DNA of 64,000 bases, from positions 56,613 through 120,612 of the forward strand of contig PCUV01000067.1 of the NCBI GenBank assembly GCA_002786915.1, given 5' to 3'. Below the pieces are notes generated by a model, which saw only the letters and a list, made by a program, of their open reading frames with translations, was not told where the DNA came from and ran no database searches. This document shows, one piece after another, positions 34,716 to 43,971 of this stretch. A program made the translations under genes and the position numbers. The number at the start of each line of letters is the position of its first letter. The first letter of the stretch is position 1. The DNA comes from Comamonadaceae bacterium CG12_big_fil_rev_8_21_14_0_65_59_15 (lineage in GTDB: Bacteria > Pseudomonadota > Gammaproteobacteria > Burkholderiales > Burkholderiaceae_C).

Positions 34716-36941
34716 ATGGACGAGCCAAAAAGTGTTCGGGTGTCCGATGAGGTCCGGGGTGGCGTGGAATCAAGCATCCACGGTTTTTCTACTTCCATCG
34801 GACCGTTGCTTATTTTTGGCAGTTTTTTTGGTGCTTTGGCGCTGCCGTCTGCCCTTTGGGCGATGTTTGTCACAGCCACCGTTGTGCCAATGTTGGCTTG
34901 GGCCTTCAGGTCTCACGCGGCGCTTCATTTTGGCAGCAGGGCCGCATCGTTGACCGCTTATGCGGCCTTGATCCTGCAACTGGGTTTCGCCAGTTCCGGC
35001 TCGGTCGGGCACGGGTCGCTGCCCACCGCACAAGAATTCATGACCGGGCTGGCAGCAGGCAGTTTGTTGTATGCGTTGGCCAGCGTCATGGTCTTGTTGG
35101 CCGGCGTGTTCAAGCTGGGGCATCTTTTCAAGATGATTCCAAGTACCGTGACGGCGGGTATCAGCAACAGCACGGCGCTGTTATTGGTTTGGCTGGCAGG
35201 TCGGCAGCTTTGGGGAAACACCTGGCGCGCTGATGTGGTGGCCGCCGTGATGGTGGTCGCTTTTTGGCTCTGGAGCCGGTGGCAAGTGCAATCGGGCTTG
35301 CTGCGCCTGGTACCGAATGTGCTGGTCGCCGTGTTGCTGGGCCTGGTCGTCAACAGTTGGGTGGGCCCGACGCTGGCAGGGCAAGCTATCGGCGTGGGGG
35401 CTGACGCGATCCAAAGCAACTATGGGCTATGGCCTGCCTTGCTGAACCATGAACACATCGGGCATCTGCTGGTGCAGGGATTGCCGGGCGCTTTGACGTT
35501 GGCGTTGGTGATGATTCTGGAGTCATTTACCGCCGTGCATGTCATGGAGTCTCGCTTTGGATTACGCATGCATGCCAACCGCGAGCTGATGGCTTTGGGC
35601 GGCGCCAATCTGGTCAGCGCGCTCGTGGGTGGCGTACCGGGTACGCCCAGTCCGATTCGTTGCATCAGCAACCGCCTGGCCGGAGGGCGCGGGCCGGTTG
35701 CGCTCTGGGTGGCTTTTGTCATGACCGGGCTGGGTTTGCTGGTGTTGATGCCATGGCTGCTGGCGCTGCCCGCCGGGATCGTTGCTGGATTATTTTTGTT
35801 GCAAGCCCCGTTGCTGGTAGATCCAGCTTTCAAAAGGCGCCTGACTGAAAGTATTTCAAAACGTCGGTGGCATCACGAGGGATCGGCAGATATGGGCTTC
35901 TGGATCACGACGTTCATTACACTGGCTGGCTTTTTTGGCAACCTGGTCTGGGCTTGCTTCCTGGGGATTGGGCTGTCCTGTCTGGCGGTTTTGCGGCGTG
36001 TATCGCACAGTTTGACATCTGAATGGCGTTATCTGGATCAATACAGGTCCCGCCGCGTACGCAGCATGAGTGAGATCTCCGTGCTGGAACAGTCCGTTCA
36101 TCAAATAGGCATCTTGCAATTGACTGGGCACTTGTTTTTTGGCAACAGCACGCGCCTGACACAGTTGCTGGATGAATTGAATCCGCAAGTTTGTGCTGTG
36201 GTTGTGGATGTGAGTACGGTCAATGATGCCGATCCCAGCGGCCTGGACGCATTGAGCTGGCTGATCCGGGCGTTGTTGGGGCAAAAGTTGATGGTCGTCC
36301 TGACCGGTCATCAGCAAACGCCGTCTTTCAACTTGCGCCAAGTGCTTTCGGTACAACCTGGGGTGTTGTTCAGTTCTGACCTGGATCGGGGCCTGGAACG
36401 GTGTGAAGAATTTGTCTTGCAACGTTCACCTTGCGCCCCAACCAAGTTGCAACGAGTGCCTGTAGCCAGCAATTTGCTACTCAAAGGGTTCGACGACGAT
36501 GACCTGCACGTTGCCCGGTTGATGCTTGAACCGCGCCAGTTGGCGCAGGGTGTTGCGTTGTTTCACCGGTTTGACGAAGCCGACGGCATTTGGCTTTTGG
36601 AAGAGGGAATGGTGAGCATTTTGTCGGGTGCGACAGATGCCTGCAGGCTAGCCACTTTTGGACCAGGGCAATTTCTGGGTGAAATGGGTTTTGTGGATGG
36701 GCAGTCGCGCTCGGCAACAGCCGTTGCTGACACGCCATTGAGCGCGGTTTTTGTGAGCAATCAAAATCTGTTGATGTTGGCGCGCAGTCGCCCCCATGCC
36801 GCGCTGAAATTGACATTGAACATTGCGCGCGAGTTGTCAAACCGGACGCGCAACTCGTCGGCCAAACCGAACGAGGACAACAACGGTGATGTGGAAGGTT
36901 GGGCGAACAGTCAGTTGCTCAGTACCTTGTCGCGCTTCTGA
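34716..36941 (+). CDS. SulP-family anion transporter with STAS and cyclic nucleotide-binding domains
   Basis: This 741-residue protein has about 11-12 hydrophobic segments (residues 25-440), then a STAS domain (about 450-550; HLFFGNSTRLTQLLDELN and VDVSTVNDADPSGLDALSWL) and a C-terminal cNMP-binding domain (about 600-710; WLLEEGMVSIL and FGPGQFLGEMGFVDGQSRSA). SulP members carry sulfate, bicarbonate or other anions; the substrate is unknown. The cNMP domain suggests direct control by cyclic AMP or a related nucleotide. It lies divergent from the diguanylate cyclase gene. Confidence 0.86.
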   Translation: MDEPKSVRVSDEVRGGVESSIHGFSTSIGPLLIFGSFFGALALPSALWAMFVTATVVPMLAWAFRSHAALHFGSRAASLTAYAALILQLGFASSGSVGHGSLPTAQEFMTGLAAGSLLYALASVMVLLAGVFKLGHLFKMIPSTVTAGISNSTALLLVWLAGRQLWGNTWRADVVAAVMVVAFWLWSRWQVQSGLLRLVPNVLVAVLLGLVVNSWVGPTLAGQAIGVGADAIQSNYGLWPALLNHEHIGHLLVQGLPGALTLALVMILESFTAVHVMESRFGLRMHANRELMALGGANLVSALVGGVPGTPSPIRCISNRLAGGRGPVALWVAFVMTGLGLLVLMPWLLALPAGIVAGLFLLQAPLLVDPAFKRRLTESISKRRWHHEGSADMGFWITTFITLAGFFGNLVWACFLGIGLSCLAVLRRVSHSLTSEWRYLDQYRSRRVRSMSEISVLEQSVHQIGILQLTGHLFFGNSTRLTQLLDELNPQVCAVVVDVSTVNDADPSGLDALSWLIRALLGQKLMVVLTGHQQTPSFNLRQVLSVQPGVLFSSDLDRGLERCEEFVLQRSPCAPTKLQRVPVASNLLLKGFDDDDLHVARLMLEPRQLAQGVALFHRFDEADGIWLLEEGMVSILSGATDACRLATFGPGQFLGEMGFVDGQSRSATAVADTPLSAVFVSNQNLLMLARSRPHAALKLTLNIARELSNRTRNSSAKPNEDNNGDVEGWANSQLLSTLSRF

Positions 36942-36983
36942 TTTTCAGGCCGACCAAAATCGGGCGTAAATCTTGCTTTGCTT

Positions 36984-37019
36984 TGGTGCGTTTTCAATAA
37001 TTTGATGAAATACGCACCA
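36984..37019. promoter_or_regulatory. Long inverted repeat upstream of amtB
   Basis: TGGTGCGTTTTCA and TGAAATACGCACCA are nearly perfect reverse complements (one extra base in the right arm) around a nine-base AT-rich centre. The element ends 30 bases before the amtB start. It could be an operator for a nitrogen regulator or a leader hairpin. The usual NtrC site has the GGTGC half on the other side, so this is not a standard match. Confidence 0.45.
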
Positions 37020-37049
37020 TTTAAAAACAATTTACACCCCGAGGTTTTC

Positions 37050-38252
37050 ATGGATGCACTGCAACAGGGCGCAAACACGCTGTTTATTCTTTTAGGCGGC
37101 GTCATGGTGTTGGCCATGCACGCTGGGTTCGCTTTTTTAGAACTCGGTACCGTGCGTCGCAAGAGCCAGGTCAACGCACTGGTCAAGATTCTGGTGGATT
37201 TTTCAGTCTCGACCGTGATGTATTTCCTGATCGGCTATGGCGTCGCTTACGGCACACATTTCCTGGTGGGTGCCGAACAATTGGCGGCCAAAAACGGCTA
37301 CGAACTGGTCAAGTTCTTCTTCTTGCTGACGTTTGCCGCCGCCATTCCCGCCATCATTTCGGGCGGTATTGCCGAGCGTGCACGCTTTTGGCCGCAATTG
37401 ATCGCTACCGCGGTGATCGTCGGTTTTGTCTATCCGTTTTTTGAGGGCATTGCCTGGAATCAGCATCTGGGCGTGCAAGCCTGGCTCAAGAGCCTGACGG
37501 GCGCGGAATTTCACGACTTTGCCGGCAGCGTGGTGGTGCACGCCGTCGGTGGCTGGATCGCGCTGCCCGCGGTGCTGCTGCTGGGTGCGCGCGCCAACCG
37601 CTACCGCAAAGACGGTGGCATGTCGGCGCACCCACCGTCGAGCATCCCTTTTTTGGCGCTAGGGGCCTGGATTCTGACGGTCGGCTGGTTTGGCTTTAAC
37701 GTCATGAGCGCGCAGACACTCGACAAGATTTCCGGTCTGGTGGCGGTGAATTCACTCATGGCGATGGTGGGCGGCACGCTGGCCGCACTGGTAGCAGGCA
37801 AAAACGACCCCGGCTTTGTGCACAATGGGCCGCTGGCCGGTTTGGTGGCCGTATGTGCCGGATCTGACGTTATGCACCCAATCGGTGCTTTGGTGGTGGG
37901 ACTCATCGCCGGTACCTTGTTTGTACGCATGTTTACCCTGACGCAAAACCGGTGGAAGATCGACGACGTGCTGGGTGTCTGGCCCTTGCACGGCCTGTGC
38001 GGCACCTGGGGTGGCTTAGCCGCCGGGCTGTTTGGCAGTCAGGCGCTGGGTGGCCTGGGTGGAGTCAGCCTCGGTGCACAGCTGATCGGCACGCTGATGG
38101 GTGTGGCCTGGGCCCTGGGCAGTGGTGTACTGGTTTATGGTGTGCTCAAAGCCACTTTGGGTATCCGCCTGAGCCAGGAAGAGGAATACAACGGCGCAGA
38201 TTTGTCGATCCACCAGATTAGCGCCACACCGGACCGCGAAGTCAACTGGTAG
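37050..38252 (+). CDS. amtB: Ammonium transporter
   Basis: This 400-residue Amt/Rh protein has 11 membrane segments. The conserved pore histidines are present in GSVVVHAVGGWIALP (about residue 160) and GVWPLHGLCGTWGG (about 315), and the first helix carries AGFAFLELGTVRRKS. It imports ammonium. The ATG at 37050 has GAGG nine bases upstream; the upstream in-frame ATGs lie in a leader with an inverted repeat. No adjacent glnK was found, whereas amtB is often paired with it; there is also no N-terminal signal peptide-like extension seen in many betaproteobacterial Amt proteins. Confidence 0.9.
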   Translation: MDALQQGANTLFILLGGVMVLAMHAGFAFLELGTVRRKSQVNALVKILVDFSVSTVMYFLIGYGVAYGTHFLVGAEQLAAKNGYELVKFFFLLTFAAAIPAIISGGIAERARFWPQLIATAVIVGFVYPFFEGIAWNQHLGVQAWLKSLTGAEFHDFAGSVVVHAVGGWIALPAVLLLGARANRYRKDGGMSAHPPSSIPFLALGAWILTVGWFGFNVMSAQTLDKISGLVAVNSLMAMVGGTLAALVAGKNDPGFVHNGPLAGLVAVCAGSDVMHPIGALVVGLIAGTLFVRMFTLTQNRWKIDDVLGVWPLHGLCGTWGGLAAGLFGSQALGGLGGVSLGAQLIGTLMGVAWALGSGVLVYGVLKATLGIRLSQEEEYNGADLSIHQISATPDREVNW

Positions 38253-38508
38253 CGCTGGGCGCGGCCGCAAAGACTACCCGGTTGCCAATTTGGCCATCCA
38301 TTGACTCGCCAAACCAACGGTTTTTCAACAAAGCGCAAATAAATCATTGCAAATCAGAAACTTGACGTATCATGCGCCCCGTATTGTCTTTTCAGGCAAT
38401 ACATGGTTTGCGGTGAATTCAGTCTCGCGTGTAATCTAAGTCTTCAGTGAATTGGTTGTTGCGGAAATGGACTCCATCGCGTTTTGAGTTATTTAGAGGA
38501 GTCCTTTC
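38253..38508. other. Long leader region upstream of the RRM protein gene
   Basis: These 256 bases contain no gene. A TTGACG at 38362-38367 may be a -35 element, but no well-spaced -10 follows. If transcription starts there, the RRM gene has a leader of more than 100 bases, which is common for cold-induced RNA-binding protein mRNAs. A probable ribosome-binding site (GAGGAG, just before TCCTTTC) precedes the ATG. Confidence 0.35.
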
Positions 38509-38883
38509 ATGGGCAACAAACTTTACGTAGGCAACCTGCCTTATTCTTTCCGTGATGACGATCTGCAACAAGCGTTTGCAGCACACGGTACCGTCACCAG
38601 TGCCAAAGTCATGATGGAACGTGACACCGGCCGCTCCAAAGGTTTCGGCTTTGTCGAAATGGGCAGCGACGCTGAGGCCCAAACCGCCATCAACGCGATG
38701 AACGGCCAACAATACGGTGGCCGTGGCATCGTCGTCAACGAAGCCCGTCCGATGGAACCGCGTCCCCCGCGCTCGGGTGGCGGCGGTGGCTACGGCGGCG
38801 GTGGCCGCTCAGGTGGTGGTGGCGGCTACGGCGGCGGCAGTGGTGGTGGCGGTGGTTACGGCGGTGGCCGCAGCAGCTACTAA
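38509..38883 (+). CDS. Glycine-rich RRM RNA-binding protein
   Basis: This 124-residue protein has one RNA recognition motif (residues 3-80) with RNP2 LYVGNL and RNP1 KGFGFVEM, followed by a tail of about 40 residues made of GGGGYGGG-type repeats. This layout matches the cold-inducible Rbp proteins of cyanobacteria and many betaproteobacteria, which act on RNA folding or stability at low temperature. It is a single gene with its own long leader and a strong terminator. Confidence 0.92.
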   Translation: MGNKLYVGNLPYSFRDDDLQQAFAAHGTVTSAKVMMERDTGRSKGFGFVEMGSDAEAQTAINAMNGQQYGGRGIVVNEARPMEPRPPRSGGGGGYGGGGRSGGGGGYGGGSGGGGGYGGGRSSY

Positions 38884-38918
38884 GCTACAGCGTATTGGCT
38901 TTTGGCCAGTGCCAAATC

Positions 38919-38944
38919 AAGGGTCCTTCGGGGCCCTTTTTTTG
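38919..38944 (+). terminator. Intrinsic terminator after the RRM gene
   Basis: AAGGGTCC-TTCG-GGGCCCTT (38919-38938) forms an eight-base-pair stem with one G-U pair and a stable TTCG tetraloop, followed by a run of T. It lies 36 bases past the stop codon, just before the convergent SDR gene ends. Confidence 0.85.
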
Positions 38945-38952
38945 TGCCGAAT

Positions 38953-39744
38953 TTATGCGCTGGCTCGCGGCTTGCGCGGTCGGCCCGCAAAGACCCGGTC
39001 GAACAGCACGTTGGGTAGCAACCGTAACAGTTTGGCCACCCAACCCATCTGCCACGGTATGACGCAGTAACTGTCGGCCGATTCAATGGCCGCCAGTGCG
39101 CGCTGGGCAAAGGCCTGCGGCTGCATCAGAAACGGCATCTTGTAGCGGTTGTTTTGCGTCAGCGGCGTGGCGATGTAGCCGGGGCAAATCGTGACCACCT
39201 TGACGCCGCTGGATCGCAATTCACCACGCAGACTTTCACAATAACTGATCAGTGCTGCCTTGCTGGCGCAATAGGCACCGTGCCCGGGCAAGCCACGAAT
39301 ACCCGCCACGCTACCGATACCCACCAGCGTGCCCGAACCGCGCTCCACCATGGCGTTGATGAACGGGCCAAAAGTAGCCGCCGCGCCCAGCACATTGGTA
39401 TTCAATATGCGCGCCATCACGTCCAGGTCGCCGCGCTGCGACGAATCCACACCAACGCTGATCCCGGCGTTGGCAATCACCACATCGGGCACGCCCTGGC
39501 GCGCCATGCAGTCTTGCGCCATGGCTGCCATGGCGTCTGCATCGGACACGTCAACACTATAAACAACGTAGCTGTCTGCGCTTATTCCAAGAGGGCCAAG
39601 CCACGATTCGATGGCCTTTTTGCGGCGTGCCACCAAGGCCAGTCGCCAGCCTTGGCGGGCATACTGTTTCGCCATGGCCTGCCCGATGCCACTGGACGCG
39701 CCGGTGATCAGCACCAGCCTGGAGGCCTGTGGGGTAGCAGCCAT
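38953..39744 (-). CDS. Short-chain dehydrogenase/reductase downstream of lptC
   Basis: This 263-residue Rossmann-fold enzyme has the cofactor motif TGASSGIGQAMAK (about residues 13-25), NAGIS (about 92) and the catalytic YCASKAAL (about 160) with a preceding serine (GSVAG). The C terminus carries a basic tail that may contact membrane. I chose the ATG at 39744, one base after the lptC stop; a longer frame extends into lptC. It is the last gene of the kdsD-kdsC-lptC operon. Substrate unknown. A stretch near residue 55 resembles the dispersed repeat. Confidence 0.85.
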   Translation of the reverse strand: MAATPQASRLVLITGASSGIGQAMAKQYARQGWRLALVARRKKAIESWLGPLGISADSYVVYSVDVSDADAMAAMAQDCMARQGVPDVVIANAGISVGVDSSQRGDLDVMARILNTNVLGAAATFGPFINAMVERGSGTLVGIGSVAGIRGLPGHGAYCASKAALISYCESLRGELRSSGVKVVTICPGYIATPLTQNNRYKMPFLMQPQAFAQRALAAIESADSYCVIPWQMGWVAKLLRLLPNVLFDRVFAGRPRKPRASA

Positions 39745-39745
39745 G

Positions 39746-40363
39746 TCAGGGGCTCGCAGAGGGCACCAGCACGCCCTGCACCCGGCCACCGAGCTGGACA
39801 ACGCGCTGGCGGTTGTCAAAGTCCATGCGCTGCGCGCTGAAGCGGTCGGCCCCACGCGTCAGCACCACGGGCTGATCCGACACCACACGCTGTGCGTCCA
39901 CAAAAGCGTGCAGAAATTCGCCCGCAAAGGTCAGTTCGGGCTGCGCCTTGCCCTGCGGTGACACCGTGGCCGCGCGTACCACTCGGGCACCCCCCATGAG
40001 TTTCACCTCAGAGCCATCGCCATTGCTGATGGCCTGACGCGCGCTGGCGGTGGTCAGCGCACCTTGCGCGTCATAGGAGCGGATCTGGGCCTGGTCAATT
40101 TCCAGCGTGTCAGTGTCAGGAAAATGGCGTGCCTCTTTCCCACTGACTTCACTCTTGAGGCGACCCTGCGCGTCAAAGGTCTGCACCGCAAACTCACGCA
40201 TGAAGTAATCAGGCAAATGGCGCACCGCGGGCGCGGAAGCGGCTGCGCCAGCCACCGGGCTGGTACGCGCCAGCCAGTAAGTGGACATGGCCAGCGCACC
40301 CATCAACACCACGGGCAAATACAGCGTCAACCGGTCCAGCAACAGGCGCAACCAAGCCGTCAT
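39746..40363 (-). CDS. lptC: LPS export ABC transporter periplasmic protein LptC
   Basis: This 205-residue protein has one N-terminal membrane anchor (about residues 12-30, LPVVLMGALAMSTYWLA) and a periplasmic beta-jellyroll with the LptC pattern (YFMREFAVQTFDAQGRLKSE, about 50-70). It would hand lipopolysaccharide from LptBFG to LptA. It overlaps kdsC by four bases, as usual in Burkholderiales. In relatives lptA and lptB normally follow; here an SDR gene takes that place. Confidence 0.87.
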   Translation of the reverse strand: MTAWLRLLLDRLTLYLPVVLMGALAMSTYWLARTSPVAGAAASAPAVRHLPDYFMREFAVQTFDAQGRLKSEVSGKEARHFPDTDTLEIDQAQIRSYDAQGALTTASARQAISNGDGSEVKLMGGARVVRAATVSPQGKAQPELTFAGEFLHAFVDAQRVVSDQPVVLTRGADRFSAQRMDFDNRQRVVQLGGRVQGVLVPSASP

Positions 40364-40905
40364 GACACATAGTCCTGCAGCAACTCAGCGTAGCGGCCAC
40401 TGGCCACCAGCAGCAGGTCGCACAACTCGCGCACCGCGCCACAGCCGCCCGCCAGTTGCGTGACGTAATGGGCACGCTGACGCACCTCCACCTGGGCGTT
40501 GGGTGGGGCGCAGGCGAAAGCGCAACGCGTCAGTACCGGCAGGTCGGGCCAGTCGTCGCCCATGGCGGCGGCTTGGCTCCAGTCAAGACCCAGCGCATTC
40601 AGGGTTTGCTGCGCGGCGGGAAGCTTGTCTTCGGTACCAAAGTGCGTGTGCGTGATACCCAGCGCCTTCAGGCGAACACGCAACGCGGGGGAGTCCCGCC
40701 CGGTAATGACCACCGGCGTGATGTCGGCTCGTTGCAACAACTTCAGGCCGTGTCCGTCGAGCGTGTTGAAGCGTTTGAGCGTTTCGCCAGCTTCTGAAAA
40801 ATACAGACCGCCGTCGGTCAGGACGCCGTCCACGTCAAAAAACACCACACGTACGCCCTGCGCCTGTAGCAGCAACTCGGGGGAAAAGTTCAGCGCCGGT
40901 GTCAT
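40360..40905 (-). CDS. kdsC: 3-deoxy-D-manno-octulosonate 8-phosphate phosphatase
   Basis: This 181-residue HAD-family phosphatase has the nucleophile and acid aspartates in FFDVDGVLTDGG (about residue 22), VITGRDS and MGDDWPDL. It has no cap domain, as expected of KdsC, which acts as a tetramer. It releases Kdo from Kdo-8-phosphate for lipid A core synthesis. The ATG at 40905 overlaps the kdsD stop (ATGA); an upstream in-frame start would extend into kdsD. Confidence 0.92.
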   Translation of the reverse strand: MTPALNFSPELLLQAQGVRVVFFDVDGVLTDGGLYFSEAGETLKRFNTLDGHGLKLLQRADITPVVITGRDSPALRVRLKALGITHTHFGTEDKLPAAQQTLNALGLDWSQAAAMGDDWPDLPVLTRCAFACAPPNAQVEVRQRAHYVTQLAGGCGAVRELCDLLLVASGRYAELLQDYVS

Positions 40906-41906
40906 CAGATCACCTTGGCGCGCATCAGGTCGTTGCTGTTGAGCGCGCCACACAAATTGCCTTGCGCGTCAAGCACCAGCACGCTGGTGATGCGCCGTTG
41001 CTCCATCAGTTCGACAGCGTCCACCGCCAGCGCGTCGCTGCGGATCGTGACCGGGTTGGCGTGCATCACCTGAGCGGCGGTGGCACTGCGCAAGTCCACA
41101 CCTTTCTCAATCAGGCGGCGCAAATCGCCGTCGGTAAAGATGCCGCACAACACGCCCTGCGCGTCCACCACGGCGGTGGCACCCAGCCCTTTGGCGCTCA
41201 TCTCGCGCATGATGTCACCGAAACCGGCTTGTAGCGGCACGCGCGGCACCTGGTCTGCGCTGCGCATGATGTCGCTCACCAGCGTCAGCAACTTGCGCCC
41301 CAGCGCACCCCCGGGGTGCGAGCGGGCAAAGTCTTCGGCCTTGAAGCCGCGCGCATCCAGCAGCGCCACTGCCAGCGCGTCACCCAGCGCCAGTTGCGCG
41401 GTGGTACTAGCCGTGGGCGCCAGGTTCAGCGGGCAGGCTTCTTTCTCGACGCTGGTGTTCAGGAACACACTGGCATGGCGCGCCAGCGTGGACTGCTCAT
41501 TACCGGTCAACGCCACCAGCGGCGCGCCCAGCCGCTTGAGCATCGGCAAGATGGCGTTGAGTTCGTCCGATTCACCACTGTTGGAAATAGCCAGCACGAC
41601 GTCCACTGGCTTGATCATGCCCAGGTCCCCATGGCTGGCTTCGCCCGGATGCACAAACATGGCCGGCGTGCCGGTGGAGGCCAACGTCGCCGCCAGTTTG
41701 CGCCCGATATGGCCGCTTTTGCCCATGCCCATCACCACAACCCGCCCCTGTACCTGCAACATCAACCGCACGGCGCGTACAAAGTCGTCGCCCAGCCAGC
41801 GCTTGAGGCCCAGCACGGCGGCGGCTTCGACGTCAAGCGTCTCGTGCGCCAGCGCCAGCACGCGCGTCGCATCGAGCGACACCGGTTTGTCGGAGGGATT
41901 GGTCAT
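40905..41906 (-). CDS. kdsD: D-arabinose-5-phosphate isomerase
   Basis: This 333-residue enzyme has an N-terminal SIS domain (about 40-180: GMGKSGHIGRKLAATLASTG and SNSGESDELNAILP) and two C-terminal CBS domains (about 205-330). It converts ribulose-5-phosphate to arabinose-5-phosphate, the first committed step to Kdo. It is the first gene of the minus-strand operon kdsD-kdsC-lptC-SDR, and its start is divergent from the antiporter gene across 41 bases. Confidence 0.93.
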   Translation of the reverse strand: MTNPSDKPVSLDATRVLALAHETLDVEAAAVLGLKRWLGDDFVRAVRLMLQVQGRVVVMGMGKSGHIGRKLAATLASTGTPAMFVHPGEASHGDLGMIKPVDVVLAISNSGESDELNAILPMLKRLGAPLVALTGNEQSTLARHASVFLNTSVEKEACPLNLAPTASTTAQLALGDALAVALLDARGFKAEDFARSHPGGALGRKLLTLVSDIMRSADQVPRVPLQAGFGDIMREMSAKGLGATAVVDAQGVLCGIFTDGDLRRLIEKGVDLRSATAAQVMHANPVTIRSDALAVDAVELMEQRRITSVLVLDAQGNLCGALNSNDLMRAKVI

Positions 41907-41947
41907 GCGTGAATTTTATCGATGCCTGCGCTTGGTAGTATCCGGGG

Positions 41948-43933
41948 GTGAACTCCCTCGACCTGACCCTGCTGTACCTGCTCGCCGCCGTGCTGGGCGT
42001 GGTGGCTTGCCGCACCCTGAAGCTGCCGCCGATGCTGGGCTACCTCGCCGTGGGCGTGGTGATTGGCCCCAACGCGCTGGCGCTGGCCAAGAACGCAGAG
42101 GGCGTGCGTCATCTGGGGGAGTTCGGCGTGGTGTTTCTGATGTTTGTCATCGGGCTTGAATTCAACCTGCCCAAACTGCGCACCATGCGCCAACACGTGT
42201 TCGGGTTGGGGCTGTTTCAGGTGACGCTGACGATGCTGATCACCACCGCCGCCAGCATGGTATTCGCGCTCATGGCCCCCACGCACTGGGGCATGGATTG
42301 GAGAACGGCGCTTGCATTGTCCAGCGCGATGGCCATGAGCAGCACCGCCATCGTCGTCAAACTGATGGCCGAGCGCATCGAAATGGAGAGCGAACACGGC
42401 AAACGGGTCATGGGCGTGCTGCTGTTTCAGGACTTGGCGGTGGTGCCACTGCTGGTGCTGATCCCGGCATTGGGGGCGTCCGCTGAACAGATGGTCGAGA
42501 CCATGGCTTGGGCGATGCTGAAAGCCGGTGCGCTGATCACCCTGCTGCTGGTGGGGGGGCCGCGTGTGATGCGCTGGTGGCTCACGCTGGTGGCACGCCG
42601 CAAGAGCGAAGAATTGTTCGTGCTTAACCTGCTGCTGGTCACATTGGGGTTGGCCTGGTTGACTGAATTGGCGGGCCTGAGCCTGGCACTGGGCGCGTTC
42701 ATTGCCGGGATGCTGATTTCTGAAACGCAGTACAAGCACCAGGTGGAAACCGACATCCGGCCGTTTCACGACGTGCTGCTGGGATTGTTCTTCATCAGCA
42801 TTGGCATGATGCTGGACTGGCGGCTGGTGCTGCAGCACTGGCCACTGGTGCTGGTGCTGGTCACGCTGCCAGTGCTCTTCAAGGCAGCGCTGATCACCTT
42901 GATCACCCAGCTCATGGGCGCCAGCACCGGCGTGGCTTTGCGCGTGGGGCTGTACCTGGCGCAAGCAGGTGAATTCGGCTTTGTGCTGCTGGCGCTGGCG
43001 CAAACCCATGCACTGGTGCCACCTGAGCTGCTCAACCCCGCGCTGGCGGCGATGGTGCTGTCGATGCTGGCCACGCCTTTCATCATCATGCGCAGCAACG
43101 ACATCGTGCTGCGGCTGGTCAGCAACGAATGGCTGATGGAGTCGGTGCAGATGACCACCATTGCCCGCAAATCGATCAAGACCAGCAAGCACGTCATCAT
43201 TTGCGGCTACGGGCGTTGTGGCCAGAACCTGGCGCGCATGCTCGACAAGGAATTGATCCCCTACATGGCGCTGGACCTGGACCCGGACCGGGTGCGCCAG
43301 GCCGCTGCTGCCGGTGACTCTGTGGTATTTGGCGACGCGGCGCGTCTACAGGCGCTGATGGCCGCCGGCCTGGCACGCGCCAGCGCCGTGGTGGTGACGT
43401 ACCTGGAAACCGCCAGCACGGTCAAGGTACTGGCCCACATCCACGAACATGCACCGCAGGTTCCGGTGGTGGTGCGCACGCAGGATGACCACGATCTGGA
43501 GCTGCTGCAAAAAGCCGGTGCCACCGAAGTGGTACCCGAGGCCATTGAGGGTTCATTGATGCTGGCCAGCCACGCGCTGGCGCTGGTGGGCGTGCCCATG
43601 CGCCGGGTGATCCGTATCGTGCAGGAGCAGCGCGACGCGCGCTATGCGCTGCTGCGTGGATTTTTCCGCGGGGCTGACGACGGCGAGGTGGACGAAACCG
43701 AACAGGAACGCCTGCACACCATCCAGCTACCCCTGCACGCCAAGTCAATCGGCCGCACCAAGTCCGACATGGCGTTTGCCGCCATGGGCGCCCGGCTGGT
43801 CAGCGTGCGCCGCGAAACGGGGCAGGTAACGCCGCTGACCGACGACCTGGTCTTGATGGCCGGTGACACACTCGTGCTTTCTGGCAAGGCACAGGCACTG
43901 GAACAGGCTGAGCTGCGGCTGCTCAAGGGCTGA
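41948..43933 (+). CDS. CPA2-family monovalent cation:proton antiporter, KefB-like
   Basis: This 661-residue protein has about 12 membrane segments (residues 1-385), then an RCK/TrkA-N domain with a nucleotide loop (GYGRCGQNLARML, about 420) and a TrkA-C domain (about 560-661). It probably exports K+ in exchange for protons under nucleotide control. It starts at GTG 41948. The position next to kdsD is conserved in related Burkholderiales. KefB-type gating by glutathione cannot be judged, so the gene symbol is left empty. Confidence 0.87.
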   Translation: MNSLDLTLLYLLAAVLGVVACRTLKLPPMLGYLAVGVVIGPNALALAKNAEGVRHLGEFGVVFLMFVIGLEFNLPKLRTMRQHVFGLGLFQVTLTMLITTAASMVFALMAPTHWGMDWRTALALSSAMAMSSTAIVVKLMAERIEMESEHGKRVMGVLLFQDLAVVPLLVLIPALGASAEQMVETMAWAMLKAGALITLLLVGGPRVMRWWLTLVARRKSEELFVLNLLLVTLGLAWLTELAGLSLALGAFIAGMLISETQYKHQVETDIRPFHDVLLGLFFISIGMMLDWRLVLQHWPLVLVLVTLPVLFKAALITLITQLMGASTGVALRVGLYLAQAGEFGFVLLALAQTHALVPPELLNPALAAMVLSMLATPFIIMRSNDIVLRLVSNEWLMESVQMTTIARKSIKTSKHVIICGYGRCGQNLARMLDKELIPYMALDLDPDRVRQAAAAGDSVVFGDAARLQALMAAGLARASAVVVTYLETASTVKVLAHIHEHAPQVPVVVRTQDDHDLELLQKAGATEVVPEAIEGSLMLASHALALVGVPMRRVIRIVQEQRDARYALLRGFFRGADDGEVDETEQERLHTIQLPLHAKSIGRTKSDMAFAAMGARLVSVRRETGQVTPLTDDLVLMAGDTLVLSGKAQALEQAELRLLKG

Positions 43934-43971
43934 CACAATAGCGTCCCCGCGATCCAACACCACGTTCAACC

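Noticed and set aside
36942..37049. Sigma-54 promoter for amtB
   Set aside because: No GG-N10-GC pair with the right flanks was found; the inverted repeat is reported without assigning a sigma factor.
38760..38880. Tandem DNA repeat in the RRM gene
   Set aside because: The GGCGGT-type repeats are the coding sequence of the normal glycine-rich tail of this protein family.
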